From contig JAQGDQ010000210.1 in NCBI GenBank assembly GCA_030141605.1, positions 121,001-185,000 of the forward strand: a stretch of 64,000 nt of DNA, given 5' to 3'. The DNA comes from Tubiluchus corallicola (taxonomy: Eukaryota > Priapulida > Priapulimorpha > Priapulimorphida > Tubiluchidae). Of this stretch, positions 40,944-57,085 are shown piece by piece. Positions within the stretch are counted from its first letter, which is position 1; each line of letters opens with the position of its first letter. The notes beneath the pieces were generated by a model, which had not been told where the DNA came from, searched no databases, and saw nothing but the letters and a program-made list of their open reading frames with translations. A program made the translations under genes and the position numbers.

Positions 40944-43900
40944 ATGATATACCCTGTAAAGATGAGGTTACATTTACATACCATAACCAAAAATTTGGCC
41001 ATTGGTGCCTTCTTGGTGTTTTTTGTTCTCGTTATGTTGGTATTTGACCAGGAACCATGTGGAAAACCAGCTGCCATTATGGTACCAAGAGAGGAAACCA
41101 AATTTATACATGGCCACGAAAACGAGAGATACTCGTATAATAGAACAATGCCATTGGTGTTCATAGGTGGCGTGCCACGCAGCGGAACTACTTTAATGCG
41201 GGTCATGCTCGATGCGCACCCTGATGTCCGTTGCGGTGAAGAAACACGTGTGATACCACGACTACTGGGCATGCGACACCAGTGGTACAAGAGCCCAAAA
41301 GAGGTATGGCGACTTCGGGAGGCAGGGCTCAATCCAAGTGTGATAAACGACGCCATTTCTGCTTTCATTTTAGAAATCATTGCCAAGCACGGGCAGGGTG
41401 CACCAAGGCTATGCAACAAAGATCCATTCATGCTCAAATCAGCCGTATACCTGTCACAAATGTTTCCAAATGCCAAATTTCTGATGATGATTCGTGACGG
41501 CAGGGCAACCGTTCATTCCATCATTACACGCAAGGTTACAATCACAGGTTTCAATTTAGACAGTTACAGACAGTGTTTAGAACGCTGGAACATGGCCGTT
41601 GAGGCGATGTATAATCAGTGCTTACAGGTGGGACGTACTCGCTGTTTACCCGTGTTTTATGAACAACTTGTACTTCATCCAGAGAGGGAAATGCGTCGAG
41701 TTCTCAGCTTCCTAGATTTGCCTTGGAATTCAACAGTATTGCATCATGATGAGCTTATAGGAAAACACATTTCATTGTCTAAGTAAGTTACATATACATA
41801 CATGTGCACTATGCATAACAGTAAGCTCACGGTTAAAAAGTGCTAATAGTAGATCAGTAAAGATTAACAACAATATATTAATTAATAAATTAAATATTTC
41901 CCTCCAGAAAACTGAGCTTACAGTTAAATTCGTGTAGTTTTAATTAAACCAATGACGTTAGTAACAAAATGTTTTAATTCTCAAAATGCTCAGAAAGCGA
42001 GACGTACAAGAAATTCACCAATAAAAGGCGATATGTCGTGTTTGAAGGTGAACCTTGCGCATTTATCACAAGGTAAATAAAGTCGGTTTAATAAAGTTTT
42101 TGGTAATGTCCCTTTTTTCAGCCCATTTTGTTAAAGTGCTTTTTGTTTTTGCCTTACTAAATCTAAATTTAACTCGCTTTCAACTAATTAACTAACTGGA
42201 TGAAAAAACGTCTTTACAAAACTACGAAGTCCTTTTTTTCAAAATTGATGTGCAGTTTTTCCAAGCAAAGCCAAAAGCCACTCATGGGATAAGGAGCTAT
42301 AACAGGAAGGTGTGTGGGAGGTGCATGTGCAGGGAATAGTTTCTTAGACGAGCCATAGATAAGCGAATGATTTATTGAAGAACCATTTCTGTAAAAAAAC
42401 ATTAACTTGACGCGCACATTCTGTATTTCATGAGGACTGGAGGATTAAATTCAAAACGTAGAAACGGTGAACTAAGTGATTCTGAATTCATAAGAATGAA
42501 TGTACGTGCTTTTCAGAGGTGGAATCTTCACTGCATACTGTACAGAGGAAAGCTGATCGTTTTAGTAACAAGGTTCATTTTTATATTTTCTATCTCCGGG
42601 AGTGAAGTTATTTTTCAGAGCAGCTGAAACCATATAAGCTATAATTTATACAGAATTACATTATTATTCACGAATGCAGTTCTAAGCAAAGCTATTAGCT
42701 TTACAGCGCGCACTCACACATTTTAGTAAAACCGTTTCTCCTTTCTGCCCAAAAATTGCCTTCGTCAAGAAATGAATGAGCTTTCGTGCAATGCCGCAGC
42801 AAAGATCTGCAAAGCGTATTTCGATCAGAGCAGATAATGAATAGCATTATATTCACATGCGGCAAAGTTTGTGTTAACCTACTGAGAGCGCGCCGAAACG
42901 TTTGTCTTTTTCAAATATTTGACTCAAACAAGTCGTCTGCCACTCGCTGACATGAGGCTACACCTTTGCTTTTAGTAGCAAAAGATTTGATCTCTGTATT
43001 TCATCAGTAAACAGTACTGTTTTAAAAAATCACTAAAATAGTATAATCACTCTAAAATGTACGCTTTTTTTATATAATGATGATATAATTAACTTAGGCG
43101 AAATAGCCACGTAATATAACATGACACTGTGGCGCAAGACTATAGAGAAGAGTGCATTTATTTATGTAGAATTATAGCCTAGGCATCATTCTTTAAACTG
43201 GTCATTGGAGTCACTAAGACATACTTGGTAAAAGTAATATGCTTCTATTAATTACCATCGCTTAACAGTTGCCTGAAGACGTTACATTCCTGCATGACTG
43301 ATGCGGACAGCTGTTTAGGAAGATCTACGTATACGATTTATGCATTAAGTTTTAAATATAGTTTTTCATTTACGACTCGCACTGACTGTAAATTACAAGA
43401 AACGTTTTTTGCGTTCTCGCAGAACAGAAAGAAGTTCTGATCAAGTCATCAAACCGATCAACTTAGATGCACTCAGGAAATGGGTGGGTCATCTACCCCA
43501 AGATGTCCTACGGTAAGTTTATGTACATACCTCACGAAGAGTGGAAAACTGTTCAATGTATCAAGTTTCACGGGTAAACGTACGAAAATTGATTCTTGTT
43601 CTTCCTTATAGAAGTTCCACTTAAATTGTAAGATCATTATCAGGAAAAATACATGATTGACTTCTTACTGAAATTAAACTATGTGTACACGGAGAAAAAG
43701 TAAAAACCAATGTACTTAAAAAACGCTGTTTGCCAGAATGAGTAAGGTTGTGTTACAAATAATAATGTATTTAAAATACTTAACTTGAATATTAAATTAA
43801 TTATATGATATGTATCCAGCACAGTCATGTATTGTACTTGTATTTAGCTTAAAAGTCGCATTCTGGTCAAGTTAAAAGTAACTTGAGTTACTAATATGAG

Positions 43901-45885
43901 CAATCTTTGCCCACCTATGGCTAGTGCCACTTTATCCAGACAGGCATCAAATTGATCAACCACTAAAAATCGATGCTCAGACTTTACAGCGCGTTCAAAC
44001 TAGCAAGTTTTCTCTCCAAGTTAACTCGCCAAGCAACTCACCAAGTAACTCACAAGGGTGTCAGCCTAGAGAACAAAATTTGAGGCAAATTACTCTCCGA
44101 CAGTAAGCACGAGCTGAGGCTCACGTCCCTATTCACTGCCAGAAGTGTCGAGAGTAACTCGCCGAGGTGTTCACACTAGACAGTAACTCGCAAGAAATCA
44201 GCTCGCAACAACTATCGGAGAGTTTGCTATTCTTGCCGATAGTAACTTAACGCAGTTCACACTTGCGTGTTTGCTGTCAAAGAAAAAACTCTCAACAGAA
44301 AACTCGCTAGCCTGAAGTTTTTGACTCTTTTTGAAACAGAATCGTGTTAGGTCTACCGACATAGTTTTGCATTATAGTACCAATGTCGCACTGTAGATTT
44401 CACACATTTTTATAGGGACATGGGAAGCATTGCACCAATGCTGAGAGTTTTCAAATATGATCCCTACGCAAATCCTCCTAATTACGGGCAACCTGACGTT
44501 TTTGTTTTGGAGAAGACCAGTGCAATCCAACGAAACCGGTAAGAAACTTCTGCAAAATTGTAATTGATACAAAACAGTGACAATTTGCTTGGTATTTTCT
44601 CTATTTTGTAAGTGGTTTAAGCAATATATATGTTGAAATGCACGTTAACTAGGGCTTGTGATGTATTTCTATTGAAAATGTATGTATGTCTTGTTTTTCT
44701 TGTATTGTATGTATTTTTTCCACTAATAAATATGGATATAATAATCGTTCTTTTAGAATCTTGTTATCTTTTAATAATATCTATGGCCAGTTTCGTAGAA
44801 GGCAGTGCAATGACATTAGGTTTTGGTTTTGAACCTACTACATCTTGTAATCTCGCAATCGCTAAGTTTCGAAGTCAGAGCGCTCTACAAAACAACAATT
44901 ACTGCGCCTATGTTAGCTTTTGTCCGTAACTGTGAGAAATCTCGAGTGCCCGTTCGCTCAGTGCACGTATTGTGCAAGAATAAATGGTTTAGGTGAAACG
45001 ATGCATACTTGTTGAAATTCACACACAAAAAAGCAGTGTGTAACATTATCATTCAATCAGTAAAGTTTTCTTCAAGTATTTCAAAAGTAAAAATTGCTTT
45101 ACCAGCGTGCTGTTGTGGTTTTTCTTTGGACAACACTCCGGTTGTTCTGGCACCTCACGGATAGATATCTTAGATTTCAGGCATTTCTAAACAAAATGCC
45201 CTATTGTAGTTTACGAAGCGTAAATCACTGCTGGGCGGGTTGTTGACTCTGATGTACGATTTAGCAGGTTACTATAGCATGCTTCGTTCATCTTGCCTTT
45301 CATGGCAAAATGTTCTTTTTCGTGGTTAAGTCTATAGCTTTTATACGCACGTGTGAACACTGATTAGTTAGTATTGCGCCGTTTTCAGTGACACAATACT
45401 TTACTTGCGTGCGTACTTTTCTCAAGTGAAAAAACCTTATACTCTTAGGTTTAATATTTATTATCAATCTCTTTTACTATTATTACAATTTATTAATAGA
45501 ATTACTTTTTTAATTAATTTTTAATTAACCAAGCAAGTAATGGAATATCAAGATAAGTCACTGTACCGACTCGTCCTTATTATTACATGTCTTATTGTTA
45601 CGTGTTTTTATAAAAATACTGAAAATAGAGACGCTATTTCTTGCTTTGTAAATTTATTGTTTTTTTATTTCATTTAGTGAATACTTTAGGAAGTGATTCA
45701 GCTTTTACACGTCAGTGACGTCATCCTATTTTATTTAGCTTTGGTTTTTAGCAAATTCGTTTTGTTTTAGAAATCAATGGGCGGAAAAAGAAGCTTCATA
45801 CACACGCCACCAGATGATGCTGCGGCTGCAAAGCAGTCAACAGGGTCGTAGATGGAACAGCGCCTCTAGTGACGGTCTTCGATGA
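40944..45885 (+). CDS. TPST: Protein-tyrosine sulfotransferase (TPST), four coding exons
   Basis: Type II Golgi membrane enzyme that transfers sulfate from PAPS to tyrosines of secreted and membrane proteins. Coding exons are 40944-41782, 43423-43512, 44416-44538 and 45771-45885. All three introns are GT-AG and in phase 2, giving 388 residues, near the usual 370-380. The start is the first in-frame ATG; a second at residue 7 is also possible. Residues 17-34 form the signal-anchor helix. PRSGTT (78-83) is the 5'-phosphosulfate-binding loop, and GEETRVIPR with the presumed catalytic glutamate follows at 98-106. NKDPF, FPNAKFL, IRDGRA and YEQLVLHPE are family landmarks. Exon 2 carries [12 protein letters not shown] and exon 3 carries [11 protein letters not shown], both strongly conserved. 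The last exon is not recognisably conserved, so the C-terminus is the least certain part. Introns hold a MITE and a SINE. Confidence 0.95.
41783..43422 (+). other. TPST intron 1
   Basis: Donor AA/GTAAGTT and acceptor TTCTCGCAG/AACAG. The AAA lysine codon is split between exons. No repeat array or second gene seen inside. Confidence 0.85.
43994..44316. mobile_element. MITE-like inverted-repeat element in TPST intron 2
   Basis: The left end TTCAAACTAGCAAGTTTTCT and the right end (reverse complement) TTCAGGCTAGCGAGTTTTCT match at about 17 of 20 bases. The inside repeats AGTAACTCGC and TTCACACTxG segments, which themselves echo the ends. It has no coding capacity. A + strand frame at 43924-44106 crosses its left end and is not a gene. 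Confidence 0.6.
44820..44890 (-). repeat. tRNA-Arg-like SINE remnant in TPST intron 3
   Basis: On the - strand, GTAGAGCGCTCTGACTTCGA resembles the D arm to anticodon part of a tRNA with a TCG (Arg) anticodon. It is followed after tRNA-like spacing by the B box TAGGTTCAAAACC. The mature tRNA fold is incomplete, so it is read as a SINE head. Confidence 0.5.
45716..45723. promoter_or_regulatory. Palindromic CRE (TGACGTCA)
   Basis: A perfect eight-base CREB/ATF consensus, 48 bases upstream of the last TPST exon. Intronic position; function unknown. Confidence 0.25.
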
Positions 45886-45975
45886 CAAACATTTTCTTTA
45901 ATGGCTTCTCTCGATCAGTTCTTGCGTAGTAGACTTCAAATTCATGACTGGTTAACTCATATTGTTAAGATCAGT

Positions 45976-45986
45976 ATTAAATTAAA
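45976..45986 (+). terminator. Possible TPST polyadenylation signals (ATTAAA x2)
   Basis: Two overlapping ATTAAA hexamers, the common variant of AATAAA, occur about 90 bases after the TPST stop codon. No canonical AATAAA is closer. Confidence 0.35.
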
Positions 45987-47179
45987 GCAATAATTATTGA
46001 AAACGTGAAAGTTACATGATTTTGTCTCTGGAGTCTGGAATATCGACATTTTCACCTGTGATAATAAGTTATAAAAGCAGTCGTTTAATTCCTCAGTTCA
46101 TTTATTAGATACTGCAGGCATTTCCTAACCATATTCTTAAACGTTTTATTCTTAAACACTTACCGCCGGCTTAACTGCAACATGTAATTTTGTTATCAAT
46201 TTACAATGCTACCTAAATTTAATAAGTAGTCTACTTATAAATTTAATTCTTTAATTCTCATAAATCAGACTTTTATAAACTGTCTTTGTGCCATATATTA
46301 AAGTATATACGTTTTTGTTTCATAACAATTTAGCTTCATTTTGCACAATTAATGAAACAATATTAATGAGAAGTACAGCCACATTGTACAATACACGACG
46401 ACAATGTTGAATGATGATGACGATGATGATGATAACGATGACGATGACGACGACGACGACGACGACGATGGTGGTGATGGTGATGATGATGATGATGTTG
46501 ATCTGGACGACGACGACGACAAATATTGATAAGGGCTGCACCGCGCCTCATCATGCTGTAAACTGACAGGTTTCGTTGATCTGGTGCGAGACGACAAACA
46601 AAATATTTTGAAATTGCTGAAAGATTGTGTGGAATTTAGAATAAAATTCGCAGTGCAACATCTAAAAAGTTGTGTTTGCCACAATTGAGCTACACTATTA
46701 GATTTGCTTTTTTAATATTTAGATAATGCATAAAAAATTTTATAGCACAAAATAGCTGTTAATGAGAACGAAGAGAAATGATATGAAAAAATTAAAAGTA
46801 GAGATCCAGTTTGTAGAACTTTACATGAGTAGCTTATTAACAATATTATTTTTAGCAATTATTAAACACAAAAAAATGTTACGAGTGTTTAAGTTTTGTA
46901 ACTTGTAACTATTGAATTCAGTAACTATTCGGGATTGAAGTTAATTTTTTTCAAGTTCATATAGTATAAGTCTAAGGTTTGATAAATATCACATAATACA
47001 ACGAATTTTATGAAAATTTTATCAAGCAAATCACCGCGCATTAATTTTATAACATTTAGCAATAAATTTCAAGTAAAAGTGTGAGGTCATTTTCTTAATA
47101 AAAACGTTATGAAATTTGTATATCAAATTGATGCTGCTTTTGTTATTAAGAATTTCGAAACTGTAGCTATTACTATGTT
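45987..47179. other. Intergenic, with one microsatellite
   Basis: Apart from the GAT/GAC tract at 46409-46520, nothing coding or repeated is seen. Confidence 0.45.
46409..46520. repeat. (GAT)n/(GAC)n microsatellite
   Basis: GATGACGATGATGATGATAA, then GACGACGACGAC, then GGTGGTGATGATGAT. The three overlapping - strand frames (Ser-, His- and Val-rich) are readings of the tract. Confidence 0.93.
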
Positions 47180-47383
47180 CTATTTAGACATCTTGGCGTA
47201 AGAAGAGGTAGCTTGCGACTGGTGCTTGCGTTTGCGTGGTTGATGCATGCATGGATTGATTTGAAGCCATAATTGATTCAAAACGTTGTATCCTCTCCAA
47301 ACTTTAGAAACTAGTAGATCCTTGGTTAAGTCATTTATTTGTTTACACAAATGTCCAGTGTACTCACTTGCGTTTCCAGACAT
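47180..47383 (-). CDS. Possible small protein (67 aa), unrecognised
   Basis: A - strand frame with a true ATG start at 47383-47381 in acceptable context (GGCCATGTCTGG) encodes 67 residues: an MSGNASEYTGHLCKQINDL start, a middle rich in aliphatic and aromatic residues, and a basic C-terminus (HQPRKRKHQSQ). No signal peptide or known motif is seen, and no clear AATAAA lies just downstream. It may be a real small gene, a single exon of a larger one, or chance. It is worth testing only because its composition looks more protein-like than neighbouring frames. Confidence 0.25.
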   Translation of the reverse strand: MSGNASEYTGHLCKQINDLTKDLLVSKVWRGYNVLNQLWLQINPCMHQPRKRKHQSQATSSYAKMSK

Positions 47384-47494
47384 GGCCTCTAAAGGAGTAC
47401 AAGACCCATGGGACTATAGGCAGGCATCTCCTTTCAGGTATTCTTCATAGAGAAAAGTCACATGATTACGCTAATTTACGTGTCTGTGCATCTA

Positions 47495-47824
47495 CTAGTA
47501 ATAAGTGTGGTGTGTGTGATAAGTATAGTGATGTTTAAGTATGTGACTGTAAGTGTATGTCGGGCTGGGGGTAGTAGAAAGTATTTGTTCTCCAGGGCGG
47601 TGGGTGCTAAATGATTCCTGTGGGTCTCTTCTTAGCTTTTGGGCCACGGGACAAAGTACCGACTGGACTCCATTTCTCATAGACCCTGTTTCCAGATTCC
47701 GAGATTCGCCATCTTTTGTTGTAACGAAGTTAAGGGAAAGTCTGTCAGCACGAAGGTAAGCATGAAAATGGCTACTAAGCCAGCCAGGGTTTCTACACTT
47801 CAATTCTTTACTCTTGCGACACAT
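47495..47824. other. Unclassified open region on both strands
   Basis: Both strands are open here. The + strand frame (47553-47759) ends beside a good splice donor, ACGAAG/GTAAGC at about 47757. The - strand frame has 109 codons. Base composition is balanced, unlike the AT-rich surroundings, which suggests either a lost exon or a transposon fragment. I recognise neither protein. Confidence 0.25.
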
Positions 47825-47895
47825 TTAATACAGAAAACCCAAGTACATGCGCATACAAACATTTTATCAATTGTTTACTAAATAACGAGCGAGTG

Positions 47896-47970
<75 letters not shown>

Positions 47971-48051
47971 CAGAGAGAGAGAGAAAGCAGAGCGAGAGAG
48001 AGTGAGTGAGAGAGAGAGAGAGGGAGAGAAAGCAGAGAGAGAGAGAGAAAG

Positions 48052-48116
<65 letters not shown>

Positions 48117-48120
48117 AGAG
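47896..48120. repeat. (GA)n microsatellite, interrupted
   Basis: About 220 bases of GA with GGAG, GACAG, AAAGCAGAG and GTGAGTGAG interruptions that recur (AGAAAGCAGAGAG occurs several times), indicating expansion by segment duplication. The Ser/Leu and Arg/Glu frames across it are artefacts. Confidence 0.95.
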
Positions 48121-49510
48121 ACACAAAGGCAGTTGCTACCTTGGACAACGTCGGCCAGTTTTACAGCCTACTTAACTGTAACCATTTAATCATTTAAACT
48201 AAATTTAATCTAATCTCAAAATAATTTATTCCCAAAACCAACTAGATGTAAAATGAAAAGCACAATCAGACGCAAACTTGTAAGAGAGGTGTATAAGATT
48301 CCACGTAAAACGTAACCTAACCTAATCTAACTGAACCGAACCCAACCGAAATTTGCGAGTAATAAAAAGGACACGAAGAACTAATGAATGAGACAAACTA
48401 CGTGATTTTAAACACGAAGAATGAATTCTCTTATAGAGCTTACAATCTGTCTATATTGCACTAGATCTGCTGGACTTCCATGCCTGAACGGCCAGGCGCA
48501 GACATTTGATCAGTTTATTGCTTACACGGTAGCCATTGTGCTCGTTGGATACACTGTATAGGACCTCCAAAAGAAACTTCGAGGCCCTGCCGCGCCTGCA
48601 CAAATGTACACAGACCATTGCGAGGTGATTATTCGCTGTTACCCACGTTGCATGATTTCTCTCAAAATTAAACATGCGAAATCTATTTATTGAAATGTAA
48701 ACCTCTCAATAAATGTTTAACATGCAACATTAAGTTTTAAAACTGCAGTTTTTCCTTACTGGTAAAATGCAAGTGACCAACTGATGTCATATTACAGTGC
48801 TGCGCATGCTCAGTTAATCCACGCAGCAAAATTTGCTACTTTTGCGATTGGATAAAGTGAGATTTCAATCAAATCCCCATCAAACATCGACTGGCACACT
48901 CCTGTTTAACTTCTGATAACGTATTAATTTACTAAGCAGAATAATAAAGCGTGTCAACAAAAGAGCAGCTGTCACGTGGCTTCCACATTCCCACATTATA
49001 AAAAATTAATCATGAGGGCATGGCACGGATTACAAATTACAGAAAGATAGTCGAGAACATACTTTGAATTAAGTGTTATTGTGCACAAAACATACGTTAA
49101 TTATAAAACTGTAAATATAAACATCTATTATGTTTACTGCTTAGGTTTACAGTAACAATCTGTCTTGAACTGTTAGTGCGAATATGCTTAGCTTAAACGG
49201 CCTGTGATGCAACATATAATATTGTTGTTGTGTGATTTTATTACAATAAATTAAATCTTTCGTCACTTTTCTTTTTTTACGTTGCAATGTTCATGCATCT
49301 TTAGACTTATAAGCACGCAAGGCATATATTCTCAGTAATGTTTGTAAATTAAATTAACCGTTGCATGAAACAGAAAGGTTACGTGTCTCTGTAATACAGC
49401 CACATTCAGATTTAAAAAAACGCTAGTATTTATACGACACTACTTAGTAGTTGGTGAGTAGTATTTATTCTGTTACAATGTTAGTTGTCAAATTTTTATT
49501 ACAGGCGCTT
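48121..49510. other. Non-coding stretch
   Basis: No exon seen. At 48310-48345 there is a short run of five-base CTAAC/CCAAC-like units, too degenerate to call a telomeric repeat. Confidence 0.45.
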
Positions 49511-49790
49511 AAAACATTTGCAGTTAAAACACCACAACTTTATTAAAACCTTTAACTACGTAAATTAAAACTTTAAATAAAATTGTGGTGTTTTATAGTT
49601 TGACAATATTTTTTAGCTATGTAAATTAAAAGTTTTAATAAAATTGTGGTGTTTTATAGTTTGACGTGATTTTTTAACTACGTAAATTAAAACTTTAAAT
49701 AAAATTGTGGTGTTTTATAGTTTGACAATATTTTTTAGCTATGTAAAGTAAAAGTTATAATAAAGTTGTGGTGTTATAAGTATAAATGTT
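49511..49790. repeat. 61-bp tandem repeat with an inverted first unit
   Basis: TAAATTAAAA recurs at 61-base steps (49561, then about 49622, 49683 and 49744). Alternate units are more alike (TACG...CTTTAAA against TATG...GTTTTAA), so the effective period is 122. At the left edge AAAACACCACAACTTTATTA is the inverse of the TAATAAAATTGTGGTGTTTT core, making a foldback. The flanking AAAACATTTGCAGTTAAAA at 49511 recurs at the right end of the window. Confidence 0.9.
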
Positions 49791-51650
49791 AGTAATGTTT
49801 TTGTCTTCTGTTGTGTTGGATAATCTGTACTTCATTAATTAGTGACTGTATTACATCATTCATGATAAAATTAAGGTCTAATGTGGTGCAGTTTTATTTC
49901 TCTATTTTGTGATTTTGTACTAATTAAATGCAGTATGATATTGTGATTTGCGACTCCAGCTATTATTGGCTGAGGCTGTTGGTTTTACTGATTTCAAACC
50001 TAAAAAGTATCACTCGTTTGTGTCTATACTTGAGAACCTTTAACATAACATGTGTTTTTTTCTTATGGTTACCCCTAAGTACAATTACGATCCTCACCTT
50101 CATGTTATTCACGATCACACTGCCATACTTCGTTCAATCCAATCCGCTATACGATCAATAATGCGCGCTCGTTTCACGTAGTGTTAATATAGCTGTAATA
50201 TTGCAGATAAGGGTGTCCTAATTGCTAATGCAACGTGTGTACATTTTTCAGAGGCAGGTGAAACCTTTCCCAGATTCCGTAAATAGAACTCCTTTATACG
50301 CATGCGCCTGGAACACACTTACCACTTGCTGAAAATATACATATGATTTTACAAAAATATAGTATGGAGCTCTTTTTCAATAAATTTATAGCAGTAGACT
50401 AAAATTTGTGACTGCCACGTAATTATTTGGTTTTGAAATTGAAGCGGTTACACTTGATGAATTTGGCCAGCAGGGCCACATAGTCAAAATTTCTAAAGCT
50501 GCTGACCGGGTTGCAATTAAGGCCCAGCTGGGCTTTTAAAGTGCTTAAATTCTCGTCATGCAGCTATTCCTGGTTCCATTTTGCTTATTTTTTTGCAAAC
50601 AGATTTTGCACACACGTGTAAGAGCCAAAGAAAATTCTGTTCAAATAAAAAGTAAGAGCAAGAACCCCTTTTGCAGCTGTTTATATAATTATACACACAC
50701 GTAGGCAGGTGTTTTACATAACACTACTTTGCACCGTCAAGATATCAAAAATAATCAATAACTCACTTATTTGTGCATACAAACTATCATTAAATTAATG
50801 ATAAATGGACTGTGTAAGTGTGTGTGTGGACATAACTTTGTAAAGTAGCATGTAGAGAACAGATGAAGGGTCAAACCTTCTTGCGCGCGGTTATATATAT
50901 ATATATATATAAAGGTAAAAATTGGCAACTGGCTAACATTATTATAGCATTGATATTTTTCTTGTGTTGAGGTTCAGTGTAATGAAGTTAGAGTTTCGTA
51001 AAAAACAATATATTTATGCGCATGTATACATGACGATATAAACTTCAAAATGTCCAGGGTGGGAGCATTGTATTACGTATACGTTTTTACGCGTGTGCGA
51101 TTGGATGATTTGAGCGTTGGTTTGTTTATATATCTGTGATTGGTTGAAAGGAAAACTTCGTGTAATGAAGCTGCTTTGTACACCTTTGCTGCAGTTGGCA
51201 GTGCAATAGTATCGACCACGTTGTAGAACTGGTCTTTACGCTGGAGTAAACTAATTTCGATGTAATTGCAACACTGGCGGCTGCTCTAAGGATGATGGTA
51301 GTGTAAATAGTTCAAAACGTCACATCACAGCAGTTAAAGAGGCAATAAAAATATCTTAATGCGTTATCGAAATTAAATATACGCAGAAGTTTTTGCTTGC
51401 TTTAACGTCTTTAATTGCAAACGTTTTTCAAATTTACCTAAACAGTCAAACACATCGTACGCATATACGTGCTTAAAAGCGATCAAGAAAGACTTTGTAG
51501 AGAATAGAAGATCGGAATTTTGTGATTTGTGATATTTTAATACCAAAAAATGGAGACGCTTGATTAGGAGAGAAGGTTTGATAGCCATATAACACATTTG
51601 AATCTATCATTTTATGTAATTATACCACATACATTCGAAGTTTTAATACC
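49791..51650. other. Intergenic upstream of the homeobox gene
   Basis: No exon seen. It holds a short (TA)n at 50893-50911. Around 51095-51160 there are two ATTGG (inverted CCAAT) boxes and a TTTATATATC stretch that could belong to the homeobox promoter, about 500 bases upstream of its ATG. Confidence 0.35.
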
Positions 51651-56575
<4,925 letters not shown>

Positions 56576-56690
56576 TAACTAATATTAGATGGTGCAAAAA
56601 TTGCCGAAGTTTTATCACGATATGATAAGAATAAAATAACGGAATTGCTTGGAAATTACCGTATTGATGTTACAGACGCTTGGGTGTAGA

Positions 56691-56704
56691 AATAAATAAA
56701 TAAA
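56691..56704 (+). terminator. Polyadenylation signals of the homeobox gene
   Basis: Three overlapping AATAAA hexamers (AATAAATAAATAAA) lie about 115 bases downstream of the homeobox stop codon, giving a short 3'UTR. Confidence 0.6.
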
Positions 56705-56968
56705 TAATGTTAGGATACTCCATAGTGGTTTTCCAAAGATACAGGGGTTTTAAAACAACAAGTCAAAATGAAGTGCGGGAAAAATTATGAGACTAATATT
56801 AAAATTTACAGCAAGTGCTCTATGAGTCCATCATTTCCAGTGCAAACTAAACGAAGGCATTTCTTACCAAAATTGGTACACTTTCTTACATCTTTAATTA
56901 GGGGTATTTAGACCCGGCGTTGAACAGCTTTTGTCGTATACAGCTGTGTGCGACGTCGTATACTTTCT

Positions 56969-57085
56969 CTGGAAATTCAAGATATCGTAGTACACTGTAT
57001 TTTTCTCTGGAAAAACAAGATATCGTAATTCACAGGATTTTAAATCTGGAAATTCAAGATACCGCAGTTCATAAGATTAAGTTCC
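56969..57085. repeat. 38-39-bp tandem repeat, three copies
   Basis: The unit starts CTGGAAATTCAAGATATCGT, with copies at 56969, 57007 and 57046. Copies differ at about a quarter of positions. Confidence 0.8.

Noticed and set aside
40904-41476. 190-codon - strand frame opposite TPST exon 1
   Set aside because: It is the antisense shadow of a strongly conserved enzyme exon.
48305-48345. Interstitial telomeric repeat (CCTAACCTAA)
   Set aside because: Only two clean five-base units are present. The rest are degenerate and the total is under 40 bases.
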